A DNA stretch of 64,000 bases from Elymus sibiricus (lineage: Eukaryota > Streptophyta > Magnoliopsida > Poales > Poaceae): positions 368,368,720 to 368,432,719 of the forward strand of contig CM077671.1 in assembly GCA_039707655.1 (NCBI GenBank). The letters are read 5' to 3'. The translations under genes and the position numbers were made by a program. Of this stretch, positions 1 through 11,381 are shown piece by piece. The stretch's first letter is position 1; the number at the start of each line of letters is the position of its first letter. The notes under the pieces are model-generated. The model was not told where the DNA came from and searched no databases. It saw only the letters and a list, made by a program, of their open reading frames with translations.

Positions 1-1131
1 GTAATCCATGTTCATGACCGTCTTTGCTCTCTAGCTGGCCGCTTCTCAATCTATTTGCTAGCCTTCGCCTGTACTAAGGGGGAATACTGCTTGTGCATCA
101 AAACCCTTAAACCAAGTTATGCCAGATGAGTCCACTATATCTACCTATATGCGGTATTACCCTGCCGTTCCAAAGTAAATTTGCATGTGCCACCTCTAAA
201 AATTCAAATGAACATCTGTTTTGTGTGCCTGGACCGCTCATGGAGCGACAGGGGGCGGTCAGTATCTTCTATGCTAAGCGGGTTATTCTCATGATGAGTG
301 TTTATTCACTCGTCCTTACACGAGTAGGGCGGTAATAGGGATTCCCAGTCCCGAAATAAAAAATAAAAAATAATTAAACAAAACTCCCCCAGGAAAGTTG
401 TTGGTTTGGACGGTACCCGTGGAGGCGGCTAGCCATGGAGTGTGATTGTTGGTGGAGGGGGAGTAAACCTTTACTTTTACCGCTTGGGAACCGCCGCTAA
501 TTTGTTTAGCGTGGAAGATATTGATAACTCTTGGTCGTGACGTTGACAGGAAGGGTGTACCTCCCAAAATTTTATCTATCTCTGTTTTAAACTTTGAGCT
601 CTGGCACCGCTGCAAATCCATGCTTCCCTCTGCGAAGGGACTATCTATTTACTTTTATGTTGAGTCACCACCTTCTCAAACAAGCGCCAGACCTGAGAGC
701 ACTATTGTCATCCTCATGCATTGTGTATAGTTGATGTTGGGTGCAGCATGACTGGATCTTTTCTACCATGAATTACAATGTTTAGTCGTTGCTTGAACTT
801 TGGAGGTGCTCTGCATTTATGTTTTGCGGTCTCAGAAAGGGCTAGCGAGATACCACTATTGTCATATCGTATCATGATTGTTTTGACAAAGTGTTGGCGC
901 TTGAGGTATCTTATTATTGCTCGCTAGTTGCTTATGTTATTGCTATGAGTTAATATAATTTCTAAGAGTTATTGTTGACATGGTTAGTCATAGTCTTTGT
1001 TGAAAACCTGGGTGCTACTTAAGCATATATATGTAAACAAGAACAAAAGAATTCATAAAAGTTTTTCTTTATCACTTTCAGTTTGTCAACTGAATTGCTG
1101 AGGACAAGCAAAGGTTTAAGCTTGGGGGAGT
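1..1131 (+). mobile_element. 3' internal non-coding part of an Athila-type Gypsy element
   Basis: No long ORF is present. The segment ends in a polypurine tract (AAGCTTGGGGGAG, 1118-1130) directly before an LTR that starts TGATACGTC, so this is the 3' untranslated tail of a + strand LTR element whose body lies left of the window. Its sequence around 130-560 is recognisable in reverse complement around 33830-34230 inside the other Athila-type element, including the stretch before the purine-rich GGAGGGGGAGTAAA motif. This places the two in the same broad family (Sabrina/WHAM-like, name unverified). Confidence 0.7.
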
Positions 1132-2555
1132 TGATACGTCTCCAACGTATCTACTTTTCCTCACTCTTTTGCCCTTGTTTTGGACTCTAATTAGCATGAT
1201 TTGAATGGAACTAACCCGGACTAACGTTGTTTTCAGCAGAACTACCATGGTGTTGTTTTTGTGCAGAAATAAAAGTTCTCGGAATGGAACGAAACTGTTT
1301 GGAGAATTATTTCAGAAAATATGAGAATTATTGGAGCCAAAATCCACCGAAGAGGGGGGCCAGGGTGAGCATCACCCACCAGGGCGCGCCAGGCCCCCTG
1401 GACGCGCCCTGGTGGGTTGGGCCCACCTCGTGGCCCCACTGACCCTAATTCTGCCACTATAAATTCCTATTTTCGGAGAAAAAAATCAGAGAGAAAGTTT
1501 CATCGTGTTTTACGATATGGAGCCGCCGCCACCTCCTGTTCTTCATCGGGAGGCCATATCTGGAGCCCGTTTGGGGCTCCGGAGAAGGGAATATTCGGTC
1601 TTCGTCATCATCAACCTTTCTCCATCGCCAATTCCATGATGCTCCCCACCGTGAGTGAGTAATTCCTTCGTAGGCTTGCTGGTCGGTGAGGAGTTGGATG
1701 AGATTCATCATGTAATCGAGTTAGTTTTGTTAGGGCTTGATCCCTAGTATCAATTATGTTATGAGATTGATGTTGCTATGACTTTGCTATGACTTTGCTA
1801 TGCCTAATGCTTGTCACTAGGGCCCGAGTGCCATGATTTCAGATCTGAACCGTTTATGTTATCATCTCTATATCCATGTTCTTGATCCGATCTTGCCTAG
1901 TCATATGCACCTATTACGTGTTATGATCCGTCAACCCCATAGTGACAATATTTGGGATACTTCGCGGTGGTGACCGTAGTTTGAGGAGTTCATGTATTCA
2001 CCATGTGTTAATGCTTTGTTCCGGTTCTCTATTAAAAGGAGACCTTAACATCCCTTAGTTTCCTTATGGACCCCGCTGCCACGGGAGGACAGGACAAAAG
2101 ATGTCATGCAAGTTCTTTTCCATAAGCACGTGTGACTATTTACGGAATACATGCCTACATTACATTGATGAACTGGAGCTAGTTCTGTATCGCCCTAGGT
2201 TATGACAGTTACATGACGAATATCATCCAACCAGTTACCGATCCAGTGCCTACGACCTTTTCACTTATTGTTCTTGCTAAGTTACTACTGTTGTTGCTGC
2301 TGTTCCAACTGCTACAAAACTATTGCTACTACTGTTACCGCTACTGTTACTGTCACTGCTGCTATCAAACTATCATATTACTATGCTACTGGTCACTCTG
2401 CTGCAGATATTTAATCTCCAGGTGTGGTTGAATTGACAACTCAACTGCTAATACTCTCAAGTATTCTTTGGCTCCCCTTGTGTCGAATCTATAAATTTGG
2501 AATGAGTACTCTACCCTCGAAAACTGTTGCGATCCCCTATACTTGTGGGTAATCA
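1132..2555 (+). repeat. 3' LTR of the left Athila-type Gypsy element
   Basis: The LTR begins TGATACGTCTCCAACGTATC after a polypurine tract and ends CTTGTGGGTAATCA, giving TG...CA ends and 1424 bp. A TATA box (TATAAAT) lies at about 1459. Its first part matches, in reverse complement, the end of the LTR at 39405, through the shared TTTTCAGCAGAACTACC block. The 3' part holds degenerate CTACTGTTA trinucleotide-like repeats (2280-2400). The next five bases, GGCAC (2556-2560), should be its target duplication; the other copy is outside the window. It interrupts the - strand element that follows. Confidence 0.8.
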
Positions 2556-4665
2556 GGCACCCTCCAATGTCGCACCGTCTAGTAATTCCTTGAAAACTTG
2601 TCCTTGTGCATCCTTCACAATGTCGATGCGTAAGAAAGAACAATGTAGAATCGCGTCGGTGTAGCATGGCTCGCTCTCAAGATCTCGAATTGTCAACTCA
2701 CGTGAAGTGGAATTTGACATGTAGTCGAAGTATCCTACACATACACACAACAAAGGAAACAATGTATGTGCATGGTAGACAAACACATCATCCATCATGA
2801 TGGTTCTCTTCTCTTGCACATAACAAATAGAAGCTAAAGTGCATGAATAATATGATGCAACAATGTCTATATTCATGGCACTAAGCATATGGCGCAAAGA
2901 AGGAAGGCAAGCATGCTTCATATGAAAGATGTCAAAAGCTCCAATAATATGAGAGAAAGCTATGGGGACAATCTTATTAACAAAATGAATAGCATTGTTG
3001 CACTCAATACATGGCAAATCATCTAGCATGAGAAAGGCAACACATGGAGACATATGACAACAAGCTATAGCAATCATGTGCGAAGCATGGCAATGGATGT
3101 CATCAATCGCATGAAAGGAGCAAGTAATAATCATTGGTGATGCAACATAAGCAAGCATAGTAACCACGTCGTGCAAGCTAGTAGTGCGAAGATGCAAAAT
3201 ACTAGAGGAACTCATGGCAATCATGTCGTATGAGCAAATAGTGGACATAGATAATGCACATGACATATCGCGAGCACAAACACAAAGCAAGACCAATGTG
3301 TCATCATAGGCATGAAGCACAAAGCAAACATGGTAATTGCAAGTAATATCTCCACCAAGCTTGCAAATACACATACAAGTCATATAATCAAGTGTCATGT
3401 GAGATGCAAAGCATGGGTCACAAATGCATGGAAAGGGCATAGAAATGAGCATATCATGCAAAGTGAACATGGAAATATGGGCATAATAAGTGTAATGAGT
3501 AAGAAGCCATAGCCATGTGAGAGCCATGTAGAAGAAATGTGCGAAGTCCTTGCACGAGGGGAATGATTGGAGACACATTCCGGTGGATCCCAAAGTATCG
3601 GTGCTCTCAAGAACTGTTTTCGTCAACTCATGGGATTTTGAGGATGACGAGTAATCATGAGTACCTACACACAACAAAGGCAAAGGGAAAATTGTGTGTG
3701 TGTGGTATATGTATACATCATCCGCCAGAATGTGCATGTGCATGTGCTTGTGTTCGTTAGCACAAAATATCCAATGCTCAAATAAATGAGATTCATGATA
3801 TACGAACATGTCATCCATCATGAAAGTTTTTTTTATGTATAGCATAATGGAGACTAGAAATATGTAGTGCATCATGTGAATCATCAGGAGCATTGTTATT
3901 CATGATATGCGGATGGTGCACACAATAATTGGGATCATGCAATGGATGGGATGGAACAAAATCTCCTAACATGTATGATGAAACTATTGGGGTCTCCTCA
4001 TGTGCAATAGCGAAAGCATAATTCGAAGAATATGGAAAACATCCAAAACAATGCATTTCCAAATCATGGTGATCATGGCATGGCAATAGTGAACAATTGC
4101 GCAAATGATGCAAAGGAAGCATGGCAATATCATCACAAGAAAAGCAAATGCCAATAACCATGGGTTTGTCATCTATGCCATATGTGCAAATTGGGTTTAT
4201 TTTAATGCCATATGCATAGTTACTACGATGAGATTGTAAAGATGCAATATGAGTGATCTCATGCATAGCATATGACAAGTCAAGCGGATTGTCAAACATG
4301 ATGTGACCAATAGAATTTTCACAAGGTATCCTATGCAACATGGCAGCATAACTAATAGGCTCCACATGAGAATCGTCAAACTCATAATAAATGGGCAATT
4401 CATCACATGAGGAACTCGCATAATCATTAAGCATGGAAATAGTGTGATCATCATCATGCAAGCAATCAATGTCCACTAGTGGGACAAGAGCATCACCTTC
4501 ACCTATGTTACCTTTGTCATTCCACACATGTGGTGTAGGTGAGGTGGCATATACCAACTCCCGGTCCTCGTCATCGTGATGGAACCATGTGGGGTGCTTC
4601 AAATTCCACCATGGCCATCGTTTCGTCCAAATGGAGGACGAGGTCGTCAAGTATCGGCGCGTCAT
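2556..4665 (-). pseudogene. Post-gag open region of the Gypsy element, no recognised domain
   Basis: Two overlapping - strand open frames (3811-4665 and 2553-3893) in different phases look like one former reading frame broken by a frameshift near 3850. The predicted protein is very rich in His, Asp, Met, Cys and Ser with recurring HDD, CHDHHD and SHEL motifs, and short phrases recur within it (for example DDVFVYHAHTLFP near 2760 and again near 3720). It contains no protease, RT or integrase motif I can see. I recall similar long open stretches after gag in wheat Gypsy elements but assign no function. Confidence 0.5.
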
Positions 4666-6175
4666 CGTATATGGGACCTAGCACCAAAGGAGAAGACCCA
4701 ATAGAGGTAGAGGTTAAGTTGTTAGAAATCAAAATGGCCTCACATGCCCTATCAACTACCTCACTCTCTCTATGTGGTGGTGGCTCACTCACTCCCTCTT
4801 GGTAGGTGCACTCATACTCACATATGGTGGAGTCACTCATCTCACTCAAGTGGTGGGGGTTGTGGCTCTCCTCACATGGGAATTGGGGCAACTCATCATA
4901 TATGGGGCTAGTAGTGAAGTCACTCTCACTCTCAATATGGTGGCAAAAGTCTATCAACTCAACTCCAAACGTCGTCGTGGTCGAAGGGAAAATCCCATGC
5001 TCAACCATCTCGTCACCGTCGCTGTGGATGAAGGCCGAAGATGGCACATCATCACTCTCTCCTCCAAAGATGGAAACTTCATCCATGCTCGCCACTTTGT
5101 CGCTCGCCTCCAAAGCATGTTCCTTGAGTGGCTCCGTAGTTGTAGTCGTCGCCGCACCGTCTTCAAAAAGAGTTGTGGTAGACTCGGTATCGTCAATGCC
5201 ACAAAAAGGGATGGCGGTGAAGTCGAACTTGGGAGCGTCGTCTTGGAGCTCGTCGGGCTTGGACATCTTGGCGGTACCATCCTCATGCTTGTCGTCGTGG
5301 AGCTTGGTCACCGTGAAGTGTGCTTGGGGTGGAGAAGCCTTGGCCTTCTTGAGTTCTTGAACCGCCTTGAGAGCACCAATGTAGAGGTCATCGAGAGACT
5401 TGTAGGTGTTGTTGGACATAGTATTGGCGATGTCGTTGTTCAATCCCGTCGTAAAGTGGAACTTCATCCAAATGGGGTCATCCACTCCGGCTCGTCGCAA
5501 GGCTTTCATCATCTCCATGAAGTACTCGTAGAGGGACTTGGATCCTTGTATGGTGTTCTCCAATTGGCGTTGAAGATGTTCCGTGTACTTGGAAGGCACA
5601 AATTCTCGCCTCATAGCTTTCTTCGTCTTGGACCAACTCATGTCTAAGCTCTTCGAATGTGTGTGAAGCCACCATGTTGACGCATAGTCGTGGAAGTTTC
5701 TTGTGGCGCACTTCACTTGATCTTTGGAAGGGACTTGAAGTAGCTTGAGGTAGGTGTCCATCTTGCGCTCCCACTCGAGGTACTCTTCGGGGTCATGAGT
5801 CCCATAGAATGGAATGTCGAAGTCGTAGTAGCTCGTGGAAGTCGTGGTCTTGAGCTTGGGGAGCTTCTCTTGAGGTGCTTGTCGGCGAAGATGACGCATA
5901 TCCAAAGGCGAAGATGCCTTGAAGTCACTTGGCGAAGATGCCAAGGTAGGTGGTGAAGTCATCAAGCGGTGGTTGGTGTCGACCTCGTGACCTTCACTCT
6001 TGTTCTTTGTTGGACGCCTTGATGTTGGCGTCATTATTTCTTCATGTCTTTGCTGGTGTCGATGCCGGAGTGATCTTGCTGGAGATGATAGCTCGGAAGC
6101 ATCTGCACTTGAGCGTCTTCTCGAAGATGAGGAAGACCTCTTGCCGGTGTTGATGATGACCTTGAGCTCTTCCAT
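4571..6175 (-). CDS. Retrotransposon gag polyprotein (Gypsy)
   Basis: A 534-residue open frame. Residues about 115-270 form a Retrotrans_gag-type capsid domain: a YLEWERKMDTYLK start, the ATRNFHDYASTWW block, RREFVPSKYTEHLQRQL, and LYEYFMEMMKALRRAGVDDP followed by FTTGLNNDIAN. These match in order the conserved blocks of plant Gypsy (chromovirus-like) gag. The N-terminus is Ser/Arg rich and low complexity; the C-terminal half is acidic with no visible CCHC knuckle. It assembles the virus-like particle in the family. The frame is intact, but that does not prove activity. Confidence 0.75.
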   Translation of the reverse strand: MEELKVIINTGKRSSSSSRRRSSADASELSSPARSLRHRHQQRHEEIMTPTSRRPTKNKSEGHEVDTNHRLMTSPPTLASSPSDFKASSPLDMRHLRRQAPQEKLPKLKTTTSTSYYDFDIPFYGTHDPEEYLEWERKMDTYLKLLQVPSKDQVKCATRNFHDYASTWWLHTHSKSLDMSWSKTKKAMRREFVPSKYTEHLQRQLENTIQGSKSLYEYFMEMMKALRRAGVDDPIWMKFHFTTGLNNDIANTMSNNTYKSLDDLYIGALKAVQELKKAKASPPQAHFTVTKLHDDKHEDGTAKMSKPDELQDDAPKFDFTAIPFCGIDDTESTTTLFEDGAATTTTTEPLKEHALEASDKVASMDEVSIFGGESDDVPSSAFIHSDGDEMVEHGIFPSTTTTFGVELIDFCHHIESESDFTTSPIYDELPQFPCEESHNPHHLSEMSDSTICEYECTYQEGVSEPPPHRESEVVDRACEAILISNNLTSTSIGSSPLVLGPIYDDAPILDDLVLHLDETMAMVEFEAPHMVPSR

Positions 6176-7942
6176 TTGAGCATCTATCTTGCGTCGATGA
6201 AGTTCTTCATGGCATCGAACTCGTCGTTCTTTTTGTAGACCGAAGGAGATGATGTGCTTTGCCTATCCATCACAAGACTCGAGCAAGGGTGAGTAGGAAA
6301 TGAGATAAATGATACCAATATACTGTTCCCAAAGTTGAGGATGTATCCCGTTTCATTCAATGTGGAATGAAAGAATAGGGGAATTGGTACCGGACTTGTT
6401 CACTCACACCCACAATGTAAAGCTTATCGAGTGGCTTGGTTAGGACAAGTGGCACAAAATTCAAGCAAATGTTAATCCAAGATATTGAAAATGTTGAGGA
6501 AGATTCACAAAATTGCAATGCAAAGCAAATAGATCAATAGCTATGGTGGCACTAGGAACACACACACGGATAGATTAATGGGATCCGCACAACCAAGGAA
6601 TGAGCACAAATGTGTGAGACCCGGGAAAAGCTCTTGTTGCACGGATACTAGAGAGACAATAGCTCGATTGCTCAAATGGGCTAGATACGCGCTTGTGCAC
6701 CAACCTAAAAGAGTAAACGTGCCGTCTTCAATTCCAAGTATGCTATGTATGTATGATCCAAGTGTATGTACTATGCAAAATGTCTCAATGCTATTGCAAT
6801 TGCTTATAAGCTCTTTTGTATCTCCTCTTTTGCTTAAAAGCTTTTTGCTTTTTTTTGATACTATGCTTGATGCTCGAACCAAGATATGAGGCAAGTATGA
6901 ACGATGTGCACGGAAGAGACTTATGGCACAATGTAGGTAACAAGATGGTTGCACGCTAAAACTAGCTATGCGGCATAAGAGTATCACTACGGTGCACAAG
7001 TAACGTGGCCCGGCAATTCTCAACTCATTAGTCTCAATGGGTAAGGTACGCAATAGGCTCGAAGCGATCAATGCAATGGCAAGGAAATAGACAATGAATG
7101 TCGTTGAGGTTACGGTCCTTGCTTATGGTTGGGGTGCCAAAAGGCGAAGTGGCCGATGTCGATGTCGAGGTCGTGGTGATGATGAGCGGCAGTGTTGTCG
7201 ATGTAGAACCGTCCCTAATTAGGCGAAACACCTTAGGAAACGGAAACCGTAACTCAAAATATCAAATAAAATTGGGTTAGGTTGGCGGAAGTTTATGGCG
7301 GAAACGCTATGCGAAAGTTATGGTGGTGGCCTAGGCAAAGATGCCAAATATGCAAAAATTTTATGGAGTCAAATGGTGTTGTAAATAATTTTGTGGGATT
7401 GGGCGTGTCAATAGCTATCCAACGAGCTAAAGAATGTCAAAATCGGAGTTCGGATGAATTAGTTATGGGCAAAACAAGAAATCAGCCGAGTCAGTTCTGG
7501 GGTTACCCGGACATCCGGGAGGGGGTCCGGATGATCCGGGTTCAGCTTCCGGATTTCCGATTTTTGGGCTACCCGGACATCCGGGAGGGGGTCCAGCTGA
7601 TCGGGGTGATGCCCGGATGATCCGGGCCCGTGTCCGGATGATCCGGGCAGGTCAAACTACTCGGGATTTTCTCTCGGGGACGCGTTTTTGGGCGGAAATT
7701 TCGATCTCCGGGGAGCAAAATTGATGGAGAAAAGAAAAAATAGGGTGGATTTGGTGGTGGGAAAGCTAGATCTACTTGCCAAACACGAAATCCATGGATC
7801 AAAATCAACAAAATCTGACAAGAACCAACAAATCACAAAAAAATTGGTATGACTATTTTTGTGGGGATTTTCGATTTGGGACAAAAACACACAAAATTAG
7901 GCTAGAAAACGAAAGGGAGGACTCCAAATTCGTGAAAAACGT
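6176..7942 (-). other. 5' untranslated leader of the Gypsy element
   Basis: This stretch between the primer-binding site and the gag start has no credible ORF. It includes a GC-rich cluster of CCGGATGATCCGG-like motifs at 7500-7650 and otherwise unremarkable A/T-rich sequence. Confidence 0.5.
7500..7650. repeat. Cluster of near-palindromic CCGGATGATCCGG motifs (leader copy)
   Basis: Repeated variants of ACCCGGACATCCGGGAGG and TCCGGATGATCCGGG occur at roughly 20-60 bp intervals. The core CCGGATnATCCGG is almost self-complementary. The same motif forms a second cluster inside the LTR at 8420-8522. Confidence 0.7.
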
Positions 7943-7956
7943 GGCTCTTGATACCA
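7943..7956 (-). other. Primer-binding site (tRNA-Met type)
   Basis: On the minus strand TGGTATCAAGAGCC lies three bases inside the LTR end. It differs by one base from the canonical initiator-Met primer site TGGTATCAGAGCC and sets the element's orientation as minus. Confidence 0.75.
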
Positions 7957-7959
7957 ATA

Positions 7960-8825
7960 TGATACGGGGCAAACCCGTGTGTGTCGATCTTTCATGAATT
8001 GGAGGGGGATTCCACGAAGAACACGGGGAAGAACGAGGAGAAATCATAAGAGAAACACTCAAAAACAAGTCCAATCACACATCCACTAGACTCGCATAGA
8101 CATAAGATCCACAAAGGTACAACAACAACAAAGGGAAAGAGGATACATGGTAGAGTTCATCCCAAATCCCATGGGGAGATGGGGCCTTGAATCCACTAGG
8201 GATCTTCCCTCGCAAGGGCCTTGACATCCACTAGGGGGTCTTCTCTCATAGAGGCATCTACTCCATGGGAGAGGTAGTGAAAGGAGCTAGGCTCAACTAT
8301 CTATGAGCTAAACCATCGCTAACCCTAATTCGGAGGTGGGAGGGGAGTATATATAGTGCTAGGGATGACGGGGTAAGTGCGGGAGATACAAGGCCCGAGG
8401 CCCATCTGTGCGCGCAGGCAAGGCCGGATGATCCGGACTAGGGTCCGGATGATCCGGGCGGCGGTCCGGATGATCCGGGCATCTTCCGGATGATCCGGGT
8501 CGGCGTCCGGATGACCCGGCCAAGTGCAGCCTTGGACTTCCTCCAACTTCTGGACTCGTTCTTCTTCCGTCTCCGCTTCCAAGCTTTCCTCACGGATGGT
8601 GTAGTCGCAAGTAGGTGCTGGCACTCCTCCTCATTATCCGTGAAGCTCCGACAATACCTATGCATGCACACGAGAGGAGTGTCAAGTAGTATACCATCCA
8701 CGAAGGGGTCAAGTGAATACGTGTAAAGGAGATGATTCACCTTTATGTATGTGAAGTAGATGTGGCACGTGTCACTTGCCAAATGGACTCTTGTCATGGT
8801 GATGTCCGTAGGATGCTCCGCATCA
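7960..8825 (-). repeat. 5' LTR of the Gypsy element
   Basis: Read on the minus strand it starts TGATGCGGAGCATCC and ends GGGTTTGCCCCGTATCA, 866 bp with TG...CA ends, and lies directly upstream of the primer site. It contains a TATATA motif at about 8349-8355, suited to a minus-strand promoter, and a cluster of CCGGATGATCCGG motifs. The 3' LTR partner is not in the window, so the boundaries rest on the terminal dinucleotides and PBS only. Confidence 0.65.
8420..8522. repeat. Tandem CCGGATGATCCGGG motifs inside the LTR
   Basis: Five spaced copies of TCCGGATGATCCGG-type sequence at 19-23 bp intervals. They lie about 70 bp from the presumed TATA box of the LTR, a position where enhancer-like repeats occur in other plant LTRs. 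Confidence 0.7.
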
Positions 8826-9045
8826 CTTCCTCAGACGATATCGATCCCGTGATCGGCTATTTCTATCCGATTAGGGTCTTGGGGGCTACTGTTATCACTT
8901 TTATATATTTTTAGACCCCCGAGTCAGATCATTAAATCTAACTCAGGGCTCAGGGGCTACTGTGGCTAGACACTCACGGTCCTCGAACCACTTATTTTCT
9001 ATTTATCTGTTAAGCGCTACTGGTTACATTTAGTTCTCAACACCC

Positions 9046-9873
9046 CTATGCACTGACGATACTTCTAAAAAAGGGAGTGAAGTTTCCCTCAGAGCCTTGA
9101 TAAAGGCCTTGGAAGACCTCCCTCATACCGGCCTCTACAGACCAGTAATTTTGTAGCGCCGCACCTAGAAGGGTGCGATGCTCGGCACGGATTGAAGAGC
9201 CCGACATGGCCGCCTCCATCTCTTCGGTCCACCCTTTGGGCGCCTGCCCTCCGTCAGGAAGGGGTGGACGGACCACCCCGACTTTCTCCATTAAAGAAGA
9301 GGCTACCGCTGGGGTAGGCTGCCGAAATGGCTCAGTGACCGTAGGGGCAAAAGATGTTGGCTGCCCCAGCTTCTCTCCTTCCATTACAGAAGGAGCTTTC
9401 TTCGACGGGTCCTCAGCGACCGAGGTCTCTACCTTGGCCATAGGAATGCCGCCTCTGTCCCCGATGGTGAGCACGGGTGGAGCGTGAGAAGTCACCTCCC
9501 CCAAGCCGTCGTGGGCAAGAGGGGAAGGGTGACGCTCCTCGAATGCGCTGGGCGGAGGAAGCCCGTTCAAAGACCCCTTGTCGCTAGGGACGGACCCTTG
9601 CGGTCTGCAAAAGGCAATAAGATTGATCAAAACGCATGGAGAAAAAGGAACTAGAGAATATAACGCAATAAAGGCGAATACATACCTCCTCGGCGGCAGT
9701 TTGGTCCTGCGAGGCTTGGACTGGTCGCCCTCTGAATCGTAAAGGATGATGTCGGCCTTGGTGGGTACCTTGCGGGGTGCGGCCTCGGAGGCCTTCACAA
9801 TGCGTTTCCGGACGCGGCGAGTTTCGACCCCCGCGACGTCTTCGGACGCCGCCCTTTTGCTCGGTGGGGACAA
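9046..9873 (-). pseudogene. Retrotransposon ORF remnant with a likely 81-bp intron
   Basis: A 275-residue open frame that starts with a basic nuclear-type segment (KRAASEDVAGVETRRVRKR) followed by a Pro/Ser-rich linker. Residues about 63-90 are abruptly hydrophobic and correspond to DNA with perfect splice signals on the minus strand: donor AG|GTATGT at 9685 and acceptor TTTTGCAG ending at 9605. Because the 81-bp intron is a multiple of three, the frame reads through it. Probably the central part of the 'putative gypsy-type transposon' protein; no catalytic domain is visible. Confidence 0.45.
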
Positions 9874-10284
9874 GCTACCTTCACTCTCCTCCTCCTCTTA
9901 TTCTTCCCCCTCATCTAAGGAGACAGTCTTAACGTCCCCGGACTTGGTATACAAGGGGTCTTGGATCCGAAGACTCCCCTTCTTCTTCCTCTTCTTCTCC
10001 GACTCTTTCTTGGCCTTGGTTGGGGCCGTTGAAGGCACCACGACTAGGAGGGCCTGGAGCTTGGGAGACCTGTCGCCCTCGGGCAGGGGCGCCGGGAAAT
10101 TGATGTTTACTGCCTGAGACGCCCATTTCTACACACAAGAGAAATATTTAGATTAAATCTAAAGTCCCGTATTGATTGGATCTGGAGCACCGATAGTTAC
10201 GTCAGACGGGGCGCATGATGCCTTATAGCCGCTGTCTGGACCGTCCTCAAGGAACTCGATCTATGATGGCTTGAAGAGGGACAT

Positions 10285-10700
10285 CTACATTCCGTCGATG
10301 TTGGTGCGAAAGAAGTGTCGAAGTGTTGGGATGTCCTTGGGCTTGTGGAGCCACAACGGGCTGGCCCAAAGTTCGAGTGGTAGGATGCGGCGATGCAGCA
10401 TCCCATCTACCACGTTCACCAGCTCGACACTCTTCTTGAGAACCCGAATTCTCCCCTGAAGAGCAGTGACCTCCTTCGTATTGCCCCACTCCAGGTTCTT
10501 CTGCTGCCAGGACACCAGCTTCCTCGGAGGCAGACCCGTGAAGGGGGGAGGCATGGCTTGGCCCTTAGCGAGGGGCTCGGTGATGTAGAACCAGTCGCGA
10601 TGCCAGATCTTCACCGTCTCGATGAAAGTACGTTTCAGCCACTCTGGCTTCTAGAGCTTGCTCATCATGGCACCTCTGCATTCGTCGAAATCGGCGCCAC
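10285..10700 (-). pseudogene. 'Putative gypsy-type transposon' (PF04195-like) domain remnant
   Basis: The minus strand encodes a segment with WHRDWFYITEPLA, PPFTGLPPRKLVSW, EVTALQGRIRVLKKSVELV and ILPLELWASPLW. These match from memory the conserved blocks of the domain named 'transposase (putative), gypsy type' found in gag-like proteins of grass LTR elements. The reading continues upstream through ECRGAMMSKL, stop, KPEWLKRTF, so an in-frame TAG breaks it near 10651. A second break lies before 10285. Confidence 0.5.
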
Positions 10701-11039
10701 GACTCTTCGGCTTGATGCCTATATAAGCCGGAGGGTTTAGTGCGTAGAGGACAAATAGACATTTATCATCATCACCCCTAGGGTTTAGACCACAACTTAC
10801 GATCTTGAGGTCGATCAACTCTGTACTTCGATACACCCATAATATAACAAGAGCATGACACAGAATTTTACCTCCATCAAGAGGGCCCAAACTTGGGTAA
10901 AATCTTTGTGTCCCTTGTCTCTTGTAACCCATCGATCCGATCTCACAGCTCCCCCCCCTACCCGAGGTCTGCCAGTTTTGACACCGACACAAGGACCCCA
11001 TGTTGGTTCAGAAGTGGGGCACACTGGGCGGCCCATGGC

Positions 11040-11381
11040 ATATCAATGGAAGGCACCCGAAGACTTGTCATTTACTCCAAGGCACCAGATTCGTCGCAGA
11101 CTCAATTTCTTCATACGTAACCAAATGATTCATGTAACCCTAGGCCCCTTGATACCTATATAAACCAAGGCGCGGGGCTCCGTTGGGGACAGACAACAAT
11201 CTCAGGTTAGAAATTATGTACTTTGTACTCTAATCCAAAGCAATAAACACAAGCACGGTGTAGAGTTCTATCTCTTTAGAGATCCTAAACCTGGGTAAAA
11301 CTCATTTCCTTGCAACTATCGTATCTAGACGCCTCTTTGGGACCCCCTACCTGAGATATGTCAGATTTAACTCCGTCAACA
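11040..11381 (+). repeat. 3' part of a Gypsy-type LTR, + orientation
   Basis: The sequence contains CCTATATAAACC, a CAATAAACACAAG poly(A)-signal-like motif, and AACCTGGGTAAAACTC followed by GGGACCCCCTACCTGAGAT and TCCGTCAACA. In that order these resemble the promoter to U5 end of the same LTR class seen at 10991, but on the opposite strand. Its 5' half is missing and no target duplication is visible. Confidence 0.5.

Larger units (their letters stand above)
2556..8825 (-). mobile_element. Gypsy LTR retrotransposon, 5' part (LTR, PBS, gag)
   Basis: This is a - strand element: 5' LTR at 7960-8825, a tRNA-Met-type primer site just inside, an untranslated leader of about 1.8 kb, a gag ORF (4571-6175), then a long open but compositionally odd region to 2556. 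There it is cut by the 3' LTR of the left element, so the rest (pol if any, 3' LTR) must lie beyond the left window edge. Not identified to family. Confidence 0.75.
8826..10991 (-). mobile_element. Decayed Gypsy fragment with 'putative gypsy-type' ORF
   Basis: The minus strand from 10991 begins TGTCGGTGTCAAAACTGGC, the start I recognise for a large class of Triticeae Gypsy LTRs. The LTR (about 10700-10991) retains a CTTATATAGGC TATA region and then runs directly into coding sequence, so its 3' half and the leader seem to be deleted. Coding remnants follow at 10285-10700 and 9046-9873. The left end is undefined and probably stops at or near the 5' LTR of the neighbouring element. Confidence 0.55.

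Noticed and set aside
4772..5647. 291-codon + strand ORF opposite gag
   Set aside because: Antisense shadow of the minus-strand gag, which has conserved domain blocks.
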